DNA of 64,000 nt from the NCBI GenBank assembly GCA_015231825.1, contig JADGAV010000003.1, positions 241,524-305,523 on the forward strand, given 5' to 3'. Position 1 is the first letter of the stretch; each line of letters starts with the position of its first letter. Position numbers and translations under genes: made by a program. A model generated the notes under the pieces. It saw only the letters and a program-made list of their open reading frames with translations. It was not told the DNA's origin and did not search any database. Shown here piece after piece: positions 47,201 through 55,794 of this stretch. The DNA is from SAR324 cluster bacterium. GTDB taxonomy: Bacteria; SAR324; NAC60-12.

Positions 47201-48208
47201 ATGAGACTCAAAGCAGAAAGAAATACAGGATCCGCAATTGCTCTTATTCTGACAGGAATGATAATCGGCTGCAGTGATGCAGAACTTTCCAAAAACATTT
47301 TTCCTGAAGAAACAAATATTAGCGGGACTCTTGATCAGTCAGCTCCGGTTCTCAAACGTGGCAGTTTGTATTACTCTTCCACTGCCAGTAAATATAACTG
47401 CGTCTCATGTCATGGAAACAATGGCACCGGAAATTCGAATCCATTTGGTCCAGATTTAACCCAATCAAAACAAAGCGGACAACAATTAGAAAGCACATTG
47501 CAGCGCATGTGGACCAGCGAAGCATACAATAATATGCCGACTCCTTTGGATGAGCAGCAACTTTTGGATCTGAGTGATTACATTTTATTCCTCAAATCAG
47601 AAAGCGCTAACCCGACAAGCACAACTCTTGATACCGCAGGGATCACTTCGAATGTCGAAACTACCATCGTGACAGTATCCAATTCGTCTGAAACAGGAAA
47701 CGCATCCTGCAATCGTTCATTGTCTGATTCGGATTTGGGGGATGATGAAGATAACAATGAAAGTCATTACGATGACGGCGATGATCAAATTTACGCAGAT
47801 GAGGAGAATGATTCAGAGTATGAGAGTGATGTCAATGACGACGATGAATCCCACCATAGCGGAGAAGACTGCATGAGCTGCCATCAACTGGGTAGCAGTG
47901 GGAATGATGAAATATTCAGCGTTGCGGGAACCGTTTATGATGCGCTTGATGGAAAGAAAGTCTTGGCGGGAGTTTCCATTGGGGTACTGGATTATTCAGG
48001 AAAACTACAAACTCAATTGACTTCCGATTCAAAGGGTAACTTCTACTCCAAACGTCCTCTGTCGACGCCATATATGATCATCATGAGTTATCAAAATGTC
48101 GAAATGAGCATGATCGCAAAACCAAGCAACGGCAGTTGCAATGAATGTCATAACTCAGAGGATTCTTCTCCTTCCAGGGTGTGGATCTCATCCCAAATTT
48201 GTCCTTGA
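47201..48208 (+). CDS. Trihaem c-type cytochrome lipoprotein with acidic linker
   Basis: The start is ATG 47201 behind GAGGGG. The 335-residue protein has a lipoprotein signal ending in IIGC and a cytochrome c domain (CVSCH then GNNGTGNSNPFGPDL and NMPTPLDEQQLLDLSDYILF). A strongly acidic Asp/Glu segment follows (about 185-225), then CMSCH, a carboxypeptidase-regulatory-like beta-sandwich (FSVAGTVYDALDGKKVLAGV) and a final CNECH. So it has three haem motifs in two types of domain. It should be lipid-anchored on the periplasmic or outer surface. It follows the octahaem gene in the same direction and is a likely electron partner. Confidence 0.82.
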   Translation: MRLKAERNTGSAIALILTGMIIGCSDAELSKNIFPEETNISGTLDQSAPVLKRGSLYYSSTASKYNCVSCHGNNGTGNSNPFGPDLTQSKQSGQQLESTLQRMWTSEAYNNMPTPLDEQQLLDLSDYILFLKSESANPTSTTLDTAGITSNVETTIVTVSNSSETGNASCNRSLSDSDLGDDEDNNESHYDDGDDQIYADEENDSEYESDVNDDDESHHSGEDCMSCHQLGSSGNDEIFSVAGTVYDALDGKKVLAGVSIGVLDYSGKLQTQLTSDSKGNFYSKRPLSTPYMIIMSYQNVEMSMIAKPSNGSCNECHNSEDSSPSRVWISSQICP

Positions 48209-48249
48209 AGTGCCACTACAATTCGGTTTTTATAAAAATGCAAAAAATG

Positions 48250-48267
48250 AATTGGGCGCAATTTTGG
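48250..48267 (+). terminator. Weak hairpin with T-rich tail
   Basis: AATTG-GGCG-CAATT followed by TTGGTTTT lies 40 bp after the trihaem cytochrome stop. The stem is only 5 bp. Confidence 0.3.
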
Positions 48268-48412
48268 TTTTCTGAAATACCCTGTTATTTCATCATATTT
48301 CCCCAATGCAGGCACACGTTATTAAGCTGATGCTTCCCAATAAAAACCGTGCTATTTTCAGAATGTAAAAGAAAGGTTTTTTGAAAATTCAATCAATACA
48401 AAGGAGTGAAAA

Positions 48413-48646
48413 TTGCTGAATTCAATAAAAATTACAGGAAGTTTATTGATATGTTTTGGTTTGATTATGGTACTGAGCAGTTGTCGTAATGTGCGCCCTA
48501 TCGAACGCCGTTATCTCTCTCATCGATTTATGCAATTGAGCCCTGATCCTGTCAGGGAATCTTTCGAAGACAAAATATTCGATTCCCGAGAAGCAGCCGC
48601 TGGCGGTAAAGGGGCCACGGCGGGAGGAGGATGCGGGTGCAACTAG
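48413..48646 (+). CDS. DUF4266 small lipoprotein with C-terminal GCGCN
   Basis: The 77-residue protein starts at TTG with AAGGAG 8 bases upstream. It has a lipoprotein signal (LLICFGLIMVLSSC), the DUF4266 core (RPIERRYLSHRFMQLSPDP, then FEDKIFDSREAA) and a glycine-rich tail ending GGGCGCN. The family pairs with DUF3570. The two C-terminal cysteines are probably functional and may be redox partners of the TlpA protein encoded two genes on. The end of the gene overlaps the DUF3570 start. Confidence 0.85.
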   Translation: MLNSIKITGSLLICFGLIMVLSSCRNVRPIERRYLSHRFMQLSPDPVRESFEDKIFDSREAAAGGKGATAGGGCGCN

Positions 48647-49905
48647 TTGAAGCCGGAGCAGAAATCCGAACTCCACAAAAAAGCCGGCGACAGAGAAGAG
48701 GGGCGAATAAACTGTTAAGACGCCTTCTGCATGCCTTCCAAAATCGGCTGAGATGGTTGCTGCAAAGGCGAATTCAAAAACTATTGAGACAAAGCCGCAA
48801 TGCGGTTGGGGTAGCGGGATTTCTGGCCATATCATCTGCCTCGCTGGCGCAAGATCAAAGAGATGCTGTTCAGGTCCATGCATTTCAGTGGCGGCAAAGC
48901 GGGGGAAAGGGCCTGCAGACTTTTAACGGGATGGAGGATTCGACCATTGTGGAACCGATTGCTGTTATAAACACGACTCTCGGAAAGCGATGGAGTCTCA
49001 GCGCCACAGCAGACACTGATGCGATTTCAGTAGCCAGCGAAAGCGCCGACGAAGTGGATTCAGCGAGCGGAGCATCGGGATTTGATCGACGTTCCCAACA
49101 AAATTTTAATGTTTCCTTTACTCCCAGTTCCAACTTGAGCGGCGATCGCCTGATGCTGAACCTGGGAATTTCCAACAGTCACGAATATGACTACCGATCC
49201 CAGGGAGGATCGTTGGGTGTCACAAAAGAATTCCTGGATAGAAATTTTGTCCTGGCTTTACAAATATCAGTCTTGAACGACCGGGTGAAGACCTACCCAA
49301 TCACCTCTGATGCTGCACGTGGAGAAGAAAGGAAAGAAACCCTCAATTTCGCCGTATCCGCCACCCAGATTCTCACGCGCAAGTCACTGCTCAATGTCTC
49401 TCTGCAGTGGGCCCGTCAGGACGGTCTGCTCTCCCGCCCTCTCAATTCTGTCGCTGTTCGTGACGAATTAAGACAAGTGGAGCGACTCCCTGATTTCCGC
49501 AACCGCTGGGCATTGAGAAGCCAATACAACCAGCATTTTGCAGAACAGAGCGCCTATCATCTGATTTACCGTTTCTACAATGATGATTGGGGTGTCCAGG
49601 CCCACACTCTGCAAGGACGGTTGTTTCACGAACTTTTCGGGACTTTTGAAGTGGGTGCTCATTTGCGTTATCACGCACAACGGGGATTAAAATACTGGAA
49701 AAAGCAATTTGATGGCACCGAGCAATATGCAACCAGTGACAGTGATCTGGAAGATTTGAACAGTTTCTACAACGCATTGGATGCCGCTTGGATCACCGCA
49801 ATCTCGGAAGTCGATCTAAGATTTGGAATTTATTTTGGAAATTACCAGCGATCAAACGGATTGCGGGGGAATGCAGGCGGTTTGAGCGCTATTACAACAT
49901 TTTGA
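48637..49905 (+). CDS. DUF3570-family protein, likely outer-membrane barrel
   Basis: GTG 48637 is the best start, because AGGAGG ends 6 bases before it; ATG 48631 directly abuts that site. The 422-residue protein has a long Arg/Lys-rich leader (about 55 residues), a hydrophobic stretch NAVGVAGFLAISSASLAQ with a cleavage site, and a body of amphipathic strands ending in Phe, as in outer-membrane barrels. It carries D-S-A-S-G-A-S (bases 49057-49077), close to the ApbE flavinylation motif D-x-x-[ST]-G-A-[ST]. ApbE is encoded two genes downstream. The long basic leader is unusual, and a later start is possible. Confidence 0.85.
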   Translation: MQLVEAGAEIRTPQKSRRQRRGANKLLRRLLHAFQNRLRWLLQRRIQKLLRQSRNAVGVAGFLAISSASLAQDQRDAVQVHAFQWRQSGGKGLQTFNGMEDSTIVEPIAVINTTLGKRWSLSATADTDAISVASESADEVDSASGASGFDRRSQQNFNVSFTPSSNLSGDRLMLNLGISNSHEYDYRSQGGSLGVTKEFLDRNFVLALQISVLNDRVKTYPITSDAARGEERKETLNFAVSATQILTRKSLLNVSLQWARQDGLLSRPLNSVAVRDELRQVERLPDFRNRWALRSQYNQHFAEQSAYHLIYRFYNDDWGVQAHTLQGRLFHELFGTFEVGAHLRYHAQRGLKYWKKQFDGTEQYATSDSDLEDLNSFYNALDAAWITAISEVDLRFGIYFGNYQRSNGLRGNAGGLSAITTF

Positions 49906-49923
49906 AAAAGAAATGGAACTCTA

Positions 49924-50415
49924 ATGAAAACGAAATCCCGAATGCTGGCCTTTTGCACGGGCCTGACCCTCTTGCTTTTCACCACGGCCGGAAATATTTC
50001 TGCAGCCTCTTTTCCTGAATTGTTTCCTTTGGACACACTGGAGGGGAAAAAGCTCAAAAAAGATGAACTGAAGGGAAAATGGCTGGTGATGGTTTTTTGG
50101 GCAAACTGGTGTATCCCCTGCCGCAAAGAGGTGTCCCAAATCAACGAGTTGTTCACAAAATGGTCTGCCAAAGGCTTTCAATTTGTCGGGATCAACGAAG
50201 ATGAGGATCCGAAGGCAGCCCGGCACTTCATCAAACGCTACCATCCGCTCTATCCAAATGTTGAGGATCATGATTTTAAATTTGCGACCCGGATGAAAGT
50301 GCAGAGCCTGCCGATGGTTCTGGTGCTTTCTGCAGAAGGAGAAATTCTCTTTCGCGGAATTGAAGCACCTTCAAACGAACAATTGGAGCAATTGTTCAAT
50401 CGCCACATTTCATAA
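49924..50415 (+). CDS. TlpA-like periplasmic thioredoxin
   Basis: The 163-residue protein has a signal peptide (MLAFCTGLTLLLFTTAGNISA) and a thioredoxin fold with active site FWANWCIPCRKEV, C63 and C66. The cis-Pro loop is VQSLPMVLVLSAEG. TlpA/ResA-type proteins reduce periplasmic disulphides, usually for cytochrome c maturation; here the target may instead be the GCGCN tail of DUF4266, or the cytochromes encoded upstream. It starts 18 bp after the DUF3570 stop. Confidence 0.9.
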   Translation: MKTKSRMLAFCTGLTLLLFTTAGNISAASFPELFPLDTLEGKKLKKDELKGKWLVMVFWANWCIPCRKEVSQINELFTKWSAKGFQFVGINEDEDPKAARHFIKRYHPLYPNVEDHDFKFATRMKVQSLPMVLVLSAEGEILFRGIEAPSNEQLEQLFNRHIS

Positions 50416-50425
50416 CGAATACAAA

Positions 50426-51358
50426 ATGATTTGTTTGGAAACGGTCAGGATGACCTCTCCGTTGACCATCCAGATCGACGAAGCCGGGGAAAACCAGGCG
50501 GTACAAACCAGAGCCCAGGACGCATTCAAATCCGCTCTGCTTGAAGTGGATCGCTTGACCGACCTGCTTTCGGAGTATCAGGAAAATAGCGAAATTGGCC
50601 GAATCAACCAAAATGCAGGCCGTCAGGAATTGACGATCAGCGAGGACACGGCCAATGTGCTTGCGCTTGCTTTGTCTGTCGCACAAAGCAGTGATGGTGC
50701 ATTTGACCCTACATTTCGGCCCCTGCTCAATCTTTGGGACTACAATCGCACTCACACAAAATTACCTTCCGATGAATCCATACAGTCTGCTCTGGAACTG
50801 GTGGGATACAAAAAAATAGAGTTTGATTTTCAGTCCCGTAAAATCCGCTTGCCAAAAAAAGGAATGTGGCTTGGTCTGGGTGCTGTTTCAAAGGGCTATA
50901 TCGTTCAGGCTATTGTCGACGTTTTCAGGAGATATAATTTCAATAATTTTCTTGTGAATGCGGGAGGCGATATTTTTGCCAGTGGGAGCAAAGGAGGAAA
51001 AAGCTGGAAAATCGGAGTTCCAGATCCGTCCCATCGAAACCGTATGAGCTTTTATGTCCCGGTCAGCAACGCTGCTTTCTGCACCAGTGCCAGTTATGAA
51101 CGTTTCATCGAGTTGAACGGCAAACGGTATGGCCATATTCTCAACCCCAAAACCGGCTATCCGGTTCAATATACTCAGGGGGTCACCGTGATTGCAAACA
51201 AAATGGCATATTGCGATGCAATTGCCACCACCATTTTTGTGTTGGGCCCTGCAGAAGGACTTGCTTTTGCTGATCATCTTCCTCAAACTGAAGCGATCAT
51301 CTTTGATGAAAACTCACAGCTGCTTTACAGTGAAGGATTAAACAATTGGCATGAGTAA
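50426..51358 (+). CDS. apbE: FAD:protein FMN transferase (ApbE family)
   Basis: The 310-residue protein matches ApbE: RLTDLLSEYQENSEIGRINQ near the N-terminus, SDGAFDPTFRPLLNLW, the Mg/FAD-binding LGAVSKGYIVQ, NFLVNAGGDIFASG, YGHILNPKTGYPV and the metal-binding YCDAIATTIFVLGP. It moves FMN from FAD onto Thr or Ser in target proteins outside the cytoplasm. The start is uncertain: ATG 50426 is used, ATG 50450 is possible, and neither shows a normal lipoprotein signal, although targets are usually periplasmic. It ends the DUF4266-DUF3570-TlpA-ApbE operon. No classical FMN-binding-domain target is in the window. Confidence 0.9.
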   Translation: MICLETVRMTSPLTIQIDEAGENQAVQTRAQDAFKSALLEVDRLTDLLSEYQENSEIGRINQNAGRQELTISEDTANVLALALSVAQSSDGAFDPTFRPLLNLWDYNRTHTKLPSDESIQSALELVGYKKIEFDFQSRKIRLPKKGMWLGLGAVSKGYIVQAIVDVFRRYNFNNFLVNAGGDIFASGSKGGKSWKIGVPDPSHRNRMSFYVPVSNAAFCTSASYERFIELNGKRYGHILNPKTGYPVQYTQGVTVIANKMAYCDAIATTIFVLGPAEGLAFADHLPQTEAIIFDENSQLLYSEGLNNWHE

Positions 51359-51482
51359 TCCGGAGGGAACGCCAGGCAGTCATTACGAGTAAAAAGTGCC
51401 GTTCTCCATATTTGGCCATGCTAGAGATCCATCAAAAAAAGTTGGCGGAGTTCTAGATTCATATTTCGACCAGGGTTAAGAG

Positions 51483-52859
51483 ATGCGGGTTCTTGATTCG
51501 ATTCATGGATTAAAAAGCAATAAAGTCAACGCCTTTTTCAATGAACTTTTTCTCAATTCAGGGCAATATGCCGTCTTCTATCTGATCCTCGAATTCAGTG
51601 ACGAAACATTCATCAATTTTCTGACGGCTGGGCATGTGACATTGTTGGTTGCGTTGATCCTGCAGACTTTGCTGCTTGCACAATACGGCCATTCGATCTT
51701 TCCCCGATTTTTTATTTCGCTGGTCGCCCCCTTGATTTACACGTTGTCGGAGATTTTTTTAAAAAACCGTGCCCCTGCAGATTTTCTCCTGCAATCAAAT
51801 CATCTCTTTTTCTGGATTTATTCGATCAGCGTAGGCGGCCTCCAATGTTTCGCACTCTATTTAACAGAAGAGCATTTTCTGGTGAAATGGCTGGATGTTC
51901 TCTCGGTTTTTCTTAACGTTTCCATCTTCGGTTTCCTTTATTTTTCATTTGATACAATTCATGTCTTCGAGGAACTCTTCAAATCTGGAAAAGTCAGTGC
52001 CGAGGCGGTCCATCAGGCACGTTTCGTGATGAGCATTCCCGACAACATTCCCGCATTTTTTGATGATACAACCCATCTATACATCATTCTGGGAGGATTT
52101 TTTCTGGCAATTGCCACAGCTTACAGCCGTTTTCACCTTCTCAAACTGAAGGGGAACCTGCAAAGCTTATCCAACAATTTGGTTGGAGAAACCGTTGTCA
52201 AAACGCTGATGGAAAATCCGGCACTCCTTAAGGGACACAGTCGGACGGTTTCGATATTGTTTTCTGATATCCGAAGTTTCACCAGTCTTTCTGAAAGGCT
52301 AACGACGGAAGAGGTGTTCACTCTGCTGAACCGATATTTTTCTGTTTGGGAACGTGTTGTAGAACGTCATGGAGGAGTCATCGATAAATTCATCGGGGAT
52401 GCCGTCATGGTCGTTTTCGGGGCTCCCACGGAATTGGGGAATCATGCCCAAAAAGCCGTGGATTGCGCCCATGACATGATCTCGTCCTTAAAAATATTAA
52501 ATCAGCAATTGGCTGCAGAAGGGATGACTCCGATTAAAATAGGAATCGGAATTCATACCGGTGAAGTGCTGGCCGGTTCGGTTGGCGGAGAAGACCGATT
52601 TGAGTACACAGTTATCGGAGATACCGTCAACGTCGCTTCCAGAATTGAGTCCCTGACCAAACAATATGCGACAGTTCTTCTCATTTCTGGAACCACCTAC
52701 CGGAAACTGGCGCACCCCGAGCCCTTCTTTTTTTTGAGACCTGTCAAATTGAAAGGAAAAAATGAAGAAGTTGCCATTTTTGGAGATCTCTCAACAAAAA
52801 AAAGATTGGGGGTCTATCTCATGAAAAAAGAGGAAGAAAAAACGAGTCGAAAAAAGTAA
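51483..52859 (+). CDS. Membrane-bound class III adenylate/guanylate cyclase
   Basis: The 458-residue protein has an N-terminal half with about six hydrophobic segments (residues 15-215) and a C-terminal class III cyclase domain (about 252-430). The two metal aspartates lie in ILFSDIRSF (about 261) and IGDAVMVVFG (about 306); GIGIHTGEVLAGSVGG and EYTVIGDTVNVASRIE complete the site. It should make cAMP (or cGMP) at the inner membrane in response to a membrane or small-molecule cue. AAGAG precedes the ATG. It stands alone, about 125 bp after apbE. Confidence 0.93.
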   Translation: MRVLDSIHGLKSNKVNAFFNELFLNSGQYAVFYLILEFSDETFINFLTAGHVTLLVALILQTLLLAQYGHSIFPRFFISLVAPLIYTLSEIFLKNRAPADFLLQSNHLFFWIYSISVGGLQCFALYLTEEHFLVKWLDVLSVFLNVSIFGFLYFSFDTIHVFEELFKSGKVSAEAVHQARFVMSIPDNIPAFFDDTTHLYIILGGFFLAIATAYSRFHLLKLKGNLQSLSNNLVGETVVKTLMENPALLKGHSRTVSILFSDIRSFTSLSERLTTEEVFTLLNRYFSVWERVVERHGGVIDKFIGDAVMVVFGAPTELGNHAQKAVDCAHDMISSLKILNQQLAAEGMTPIKIGIGIHTGEVLAGSVGGEDRFEYTVIGDTVNVASRIESLTKQYATVLLISGTTYRKLAHPEPFFFLRPVKLKGKNEEVAIFGDLSTKKRLGVYLMKKEEEKTSRKK

Positions 52860-53065
52860 TGGTTTGAGCAGAAATTTTTTTCAGCACATTTTTAATATTC
52901 GACTTGTACCGTTTATCCGAAGTTTTTGCCAGGTCATCAGTTTAGCGGAGACTTTTTCTTAAATTCTTGAACAAACTTCCTCAGAAGAGGCTCTATTGTC
53001 AGTGTGCATTCAAAATAAAAAATACACCACCAGACTCATTCACTTCCAATCACATTGAGGTTTTT

Positions 53066-54886
53066 ATGCGAAGTTGGATATCACGAAGAAATCCGACAGA
53101 AACTGTCATGAAAAGAAAGGCATACCGTAATTTTTTATGCCCGTTCGTTTTTTTTGCGATCTTGCTGCTCCCTTTTCATTTGTGGGCGCAAGGCGCTAAA
53201 GACTGGGTAGCCCTCGTCAAAGACCATGCCATTGAAGTGGAAAGCACCGGCTGGCATTTTCCTGTTGATATTGCTTTCGTTCCAGAGCCGGGAACTAATC
53301 CCAAAGATCCGCTCTACTACGTAACCGAGCTCCGCGGTACCTTAAAGGTTGTGACGAATGATCGCACGGTTTTAACCTATGCAGAAAAGATCAATACCTT
53401 TCAGCCTGCAACCGAATTGCCCAGTACCACGGCGGAAATGGGTTTGACCGGTGTCTGCCTGGACCCGGAAAACGGTTACCTTTTTGCCACTTCGGTCTAT
53501 GAAAAAGCGGGCACGTTTTACAACAAGATTGTCCGATTTGAACACGAGACCAAAGCATTTGCAGTCAAGCCCAAACGTTCCATTGAATTCAGGAAAATAT
53601 TTGAAAACGACGAAACCGCCTCTGCCCATCAAATTGGAAAATGCGAAATCGGTAAAGATGGGAAACTTTATGTAGGAGTTGGAGACGGACACGTCATCCA
53701 TCTTGCCCAGCGTCTTGACAATCCCAATGGCAAGATTTTGCGATTGAACCTTGATGGCAGCGCCCCAAGAAACAATCCGTTTTATAACCCTTTGGCTCCT
53801 GACTCAGTGATCAGCTATATTTACGCATACGGATTTCGAAATCCTTTTGCAATTGCATTGGACGACAGGGATAGTCTCTATTTTACCGACAATGGTCCCA
53901 ATCGTGATCGATTGGGAGAAATTGTTCCCGGGAAAAACTATTTATGGGACGGGACCAATGAAAGCATGAGAGGAAACAGCGGGATTTGGAACTGGTCAGA
54001 TTCGGTTGCTCCTGCAGATATGATCTACCTGGGCGAGAGCACAAATTTCCAATACTGGAAGGAACGTCTTTTGGTTGCTCAAGGAGGAACGACCACGGAA
54101 GCAGGACCCAGTAAAAAGGGAAAAATCACCATCAACAGTTTTAAAGTGAAACTTGGATTCGGGCTCCAGGATAGACCCGAAACGCTGGTTGCCTACAAAG
54201 GCAGTTACCAGCAATTGATGATTCTGGTCGCAGAAGGTCCCGATGGTATTTATTTTTCAGGCTTCTTTCCTGATTTTGAAGGAAATACTTACATCTACAA
54301 ATTGATCCGCAAGGAAGGAGTTGTACCGGATACCGACGTGCTTTCCGGGGTTGAACTCTTTGCCAAAAAAGAATGTACGGGATGTCACCGCATCCATGGA
54401 GAAGGAGGAGCCGCCGGTCCTGCCCTTGACGGATTGATGGACCGCCTTCCTCAACGTCTGGCATCTTCTGAGTATGAAAAACAATTGGAAGAACTCGAAG
54501 AATCGCAGAATCCAATTCATGTCAAATATCGTGAAATTCGCGAAACCATCAGCCAAATGAAAGGGGAAGAACGAGCAATTTCATGGTTGCGTCTCCACCT
54601 CGAAGAGCCCAAGTTTGACACGATTCAAAGCTCCATGTCCAACCCGAAATTGAGTGAAGAAGAAAACAAGCAGCTTGTCGCGTATTTGCTCACATTGAGG
54701 AGCATGCAGGATCCCCGCTTAAGCACCATGGAAAATTGGCATCGACGTTTTAAAGTATGGTGGGACACCGACTACAATGCCCGACCAACCGTTTTTTTTA
54801 TTGTGGGAATTTTTTGTGTTCTGCTTTTCCAATCCTTGTCTCGAAAAATCCGCCGACGTTTCGACTACAAGCGAAAACTTCAATAA
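53066..54886 (+). CDS. Membrane-anchored glucose/sorbosone dehydrogenase-cytochrome c fusion
   Basis: The start is ATG 53066 with GAGG five bases upstream; a longer reading and ATG 53108 are less well supported. The 606-residue protein has a signal (FLCPFVFFAILLLPFHLWAQ), a PQQ-type six-bladed sugar-dehydrogenase propeller (about 55-430) with AHQIGKCEIGKDGKLYVGVG, QRLDNPNGKILRLNLDGS and YAYGFRNPFAIALD, then a cytochrome c domain (CTGCHRIHGEGGAAGPALDG) and a C-terminal membrane helix with a basic end. It would oxidise a sugar or alcohol in the periplasm and pass electrons to its own haem. The PQQ cofactor is inferred from the family. Confidence 0.9.
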   Translation: MRSWISRRNPTETVMKRKAYRNFLCPFVFFAILLLPFHLWAQGAKDWVALVKDHAIEVESTGWHFPVDIAFVPEPGTNPKDPLYYVTELRGTLKVVTNDRTVLTYAEKINTFQPATELPSTTAEMGLTGVCLDPENGYLFATSVYEKAGTFYNKIVRFEHETKAFAVKPKRSIEFRKIFENDETASAHQIGKCEIGKDGKLYVGVGDGHVIHLAQRLDNPNGKILRLNLDGSAPRNNPFYNPLAPDSVISYIYAYGFRNPFAIALDDRDSLYFTDNGPNRDRLGEIVPGKNYLWDGTNESMRGNSGIWNWSDSVAPADMIYLGESTNFQYWKERLLVAQGGTTTEAGPSKKGKITINSFKVKLGFGLQDRPETLVAYKGSYQQLMILVAEGPDGIYFSGFFPDFEGNTYIYKLIRKEGVVPDTDVLSGVELFAKKECTGCHRIHGEGGAAGPALDGLMDRLPQRLASSEYEKQLEELEESQNPIHVKYREIRETISQMKGEERAISWLRLHLEEPKFDTIQSSMSNPKLSEEENKQLVAYLLTLRSMQDPRLSTMENWHRRFKVWWDTDYNARPTVFFIVGIFCVLLFQSLSRKIRRRFDYKRKLQ

Positions 54887-54968
54887 AGGAGGCTCATTCT
54901 GTCGCTTCAATTACAGTACCATCGGCTAATATTTGCGTGACGTCTTCTAAACTTTTCGGGCTGGCTGA

Positions 54969-54988
54969 TACGTAGATTTCCGGATAGG
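54969..54988 (+). repeat. Dispersed repeat arm, copy 3 (degenerate)
   Basis: TACGTAGATTTCCGGATAGG differs in three bases from the palindrome arm at 56819-56852. It lies in the gap before the cytidylate-kinase-like gene. It is the weakest of the copies. Confidence 0.35.
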
Positions 54989-55047
54989 AATCGCTGGGAA
55001 AAAGAGATAAAATCGCCAAGATTCACCTAAAACAGCGAGGAGGAAAG

Positions 55048-55752
55048 ATGACACTTGATTTCACAATCACGCAGGGAATTGAAAACCGCTTAAGCGCCTG
55101 GAACAAGCATGCAAAAAATCAGAATCAGGCAAAGAAAAAATCATCACCCTGCGTGACTCTGTCAAGAGAATTTGGTTGTCAGGGTTATGCCGCTGCAGCG
55201 GCTCTGGAGAAACGTCTTAATATTGGAAAATCCGAAGAAGAAAAGTGGATCACTCTGGATCGAAAACTATTGGAAAAAATCGCGGAAGATTCCGGGTTTT
55301 CCAAACAGGATGTTCAGAATATCGGCGACGTCCACCCCATCTGGCAAGCGACATTGAACATGTTTGCCGGCAAGCATTCAGCAGAACCTTACGAAGTTTT
55401 CAGTTATCTCAAAAAAGCGGTGCGGTATTTTGCCAAGACGGGCAACTGTATCATCGTGGGCAGGGCCGGAGGCATCATCACTCAAGATTTGAAGAACTGC
55501 ATTCATATTCGTTTGGTCGCTCCCCTGGAATATCGAATCAAGTACACGATGGAAGCCTTCAATTTGTCTGAGACAGAATCTCGGAAACTGATTGCAAGCT
55601 CACAAAAACAAAGAGATGCATTTGTTCATAATTTCACCAATGTTTACCAAAACACCACCACGCTCTATCACTTGGTGATCAACAATGAAAAACACAGTCC
55701 AGAACAAATTGCCGAGATCATTGAAAATGAAATCAAGTGGTATCGGCCCTAG
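55048..55752 (+). CDS. Cytidylate kinase-like family protein
   Basis: The 234-residue protein fits the cytidylate-kinase-like family: an N-terminal nucleotide-binding segment VTLSREFGCQGYAAAAALEK (about 34-53), ITLDRKLLEKIAEDSGFS, and NCIIVGRAGGIITQD (about 133-147), where the usual bacterial CMP kinase has a similar GRDIG turn. Its P-loop departs from the GPxGxGKST of true Cmk, so it may phosphorylate another substrate. It is cytoplasmic. GAGGAGGAAAG precedes the ATG. It stands alone; the polyphosphate genes start 1.2 kb downstream. Confidence 0.85.
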   Translation: MTLDFTITQGIENRLSAWNKHAKNQNQAKKKSSPCVTLSREFGCQGYAAAAALEKRLNIGKSEEEKWITLDRKLLEKIAEDSGFSKQDVQNIGDVHPIWQATLNMFAGKHSAEPYEVFSYLKKAVRYFAKTGNCIIVGRAGGIITQDLKNCIHIRLVAPLEYRIKYTMEAFNLSETESRKLIASSQKQRDAFVHNFTNVYQNTTTLYHLVINNEKHSPEQIAEIIENEIKWYRP

Positions 55753-55794
55753 TGTATGGAGGACTCAGGGCAATTCATTCCAGAACCGGATCTT

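Noticed and set aside
48590..48646. G-A-T-A in the DUF4266 tail as an ApbE flavinylation site
   Set aside because: It lacks the preceding Asp and Ser/Thr of the known pattern; DUF3570 has a much better match.
55048..55752. Naming the gene cmk
   Set aside because: The nucleotide-binding loop differs from GPxGxGKST of true cytidylate kinase; only the broader family is supported.
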